A stretch of DNA of 64,000 nt, from NCBI RefSeq assembly GCF_014982855.1, contig NZ_JADCKF010000001.1, positions 353,863-417,862 of the forward strand, written 5' to 3'. Positions 63,992 through 64,000 of the stretch are shown one piece after another; the first letter of the stretch is position 1; each line of letters opens with the position of its first letter. The position numbers and the translations under genes were made by a program. The DNA is from Pseudoflavonifractor gallinarum. Its GTDB lineage: Bacteria > Bacillota > Clostridia > Oscillospirales > Oscillospiraceae. The notes under the pieces are model-generated. The model worked only from the letters and a program-made list of their open reading frames with translations. It ran no database searches and was not told the origin of the DNA.

Positions 63992-64000
63992 ATGTATAAC
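63992..64000 (+). CDS. Start of a gene cut off by the window end
   Basis: ATGTATAAC follows AGGAGG by 9 nt, behind the consensus promoter with twin operators. Only three codons are visible. Its place after the holin suggests a prophage accessory (lysogenic conversion) gene, perhaps a self-regulated repressor. Confidence 0.55.

Larger units (their letters stand above)
32292..64000. mobile_element. Integrated HK97-type siphovirus prophage (right end outside window)
   Basis: From the tmRNA 3' end the window holds, in standard order, integrase, lysogeny genes, XRE repressor with divergent early genes, replication, partition-like genes, HNH nuclease, terminase, portal, protease, capsid, head-tail joining, tail chaperone with frameshift, tape measure, tail tip, fibre, amidase and holin. 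All structural genes look intact, so the phage may be inducible. Packaging by a P27-type small subunit next to an HNH nuclease points to a cos-type or HK97-like system. At least one accessory gene follows the holin. Confidence 0.93.

Overview
The window looks like the chromosome of a GC-rich, spore-forming, butyrate-producing Clostridia, probably Oscillospiraceae (Flavonifractor/Intestinimonas-like). That placement is inferred from a butyryl-CoA:acetate CoA-transferase, a SpoIIE phosphatase, strong AGGAGG ribosome sites with many GTG/TTG starts, and high-GC coding sequence. No rRNA or species marker is present. About half of the window is host sequence and half is an integrated tailed-phage genome that continues past the right edge.

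Host part, 1-14150: a truncated MarR regulator with a large inverted-repeat operator; the CoA-transferase, whose promoter carries a related site; an EF-G paralogue; an operon of tRNA-dihydrouridine synthase, ECF sigma factor and zinc-binding anti-sigma factor; rubredoxin; spoIIE; a three-gene iron-sulfur operon (2[4Fe-4S] ferredoxin, membrane Fe-S protein, ArsR regulator) behind a palindromic operator; and a TetM/EF-G-like GTPase fused to a Rae1/YacP-type NYN ribonuclease domain.

Host part, 14150-31720, is a nucleoside and purine salvage island. It has a nucleoside hydrolase and ribokinase operon divergent from a LacI regulator. It has two complete BMP-type ABC importers (lipoprotein, double ATPase, two permeases) on opposite strands; one is led by an ADP-ribosylglycohydrolase-family gene and the other by adenine deaminase. 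A second LacI regulator between them has no ATG/GTG/TTG/CTG that would preserve its DNA-binding domain and seems to start at ATA. LacI-type operators lie at 23607, 23916 and 25005. The genes fit together as import of nucleosides, N-glycosidic cleavage to base and ribose, phosphorylation of ribose and deamination of adenine.

At 32292-32322 lies the 3' end of a tmRNA (ssrA) gene, followed at once by a tyrosine integrase: the left attachment site of a siphovirus-like HK97-type prophage. The prophage runs through integrase, a lysogeny module with an exonuclease-BRCT protein and a Cys-rich protein, an XRE repressor with operators, small early genes, a replication initiator with internal iterons and an AT-rich stretch (candidate origin), DnaB, ParA and a DUF3102-like partner, PcfK/PcfJ-like proteins, a HUH-type Rep-like protein, HNH nuclease, terminase, portal, ClpP-type protease, capsid, connectors, tail (with a programmed -1 frameshift), tape measure, tail tip, fibre, amidase and holin. 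After the holin comes a perfect consensus promoter with twin operators driving a gene cut off by the window end.

The most unusual signals are a 17-bp palindrome (GTGTCCAASTTGGACAC) found six times in the prophage, five of them just upstream of a gene start; the GTPase-NYN fusion; the apparent ATA start; the candidate origin inside the initiator gene; and a large three-way-junction inverted repeat at 44612-44709.
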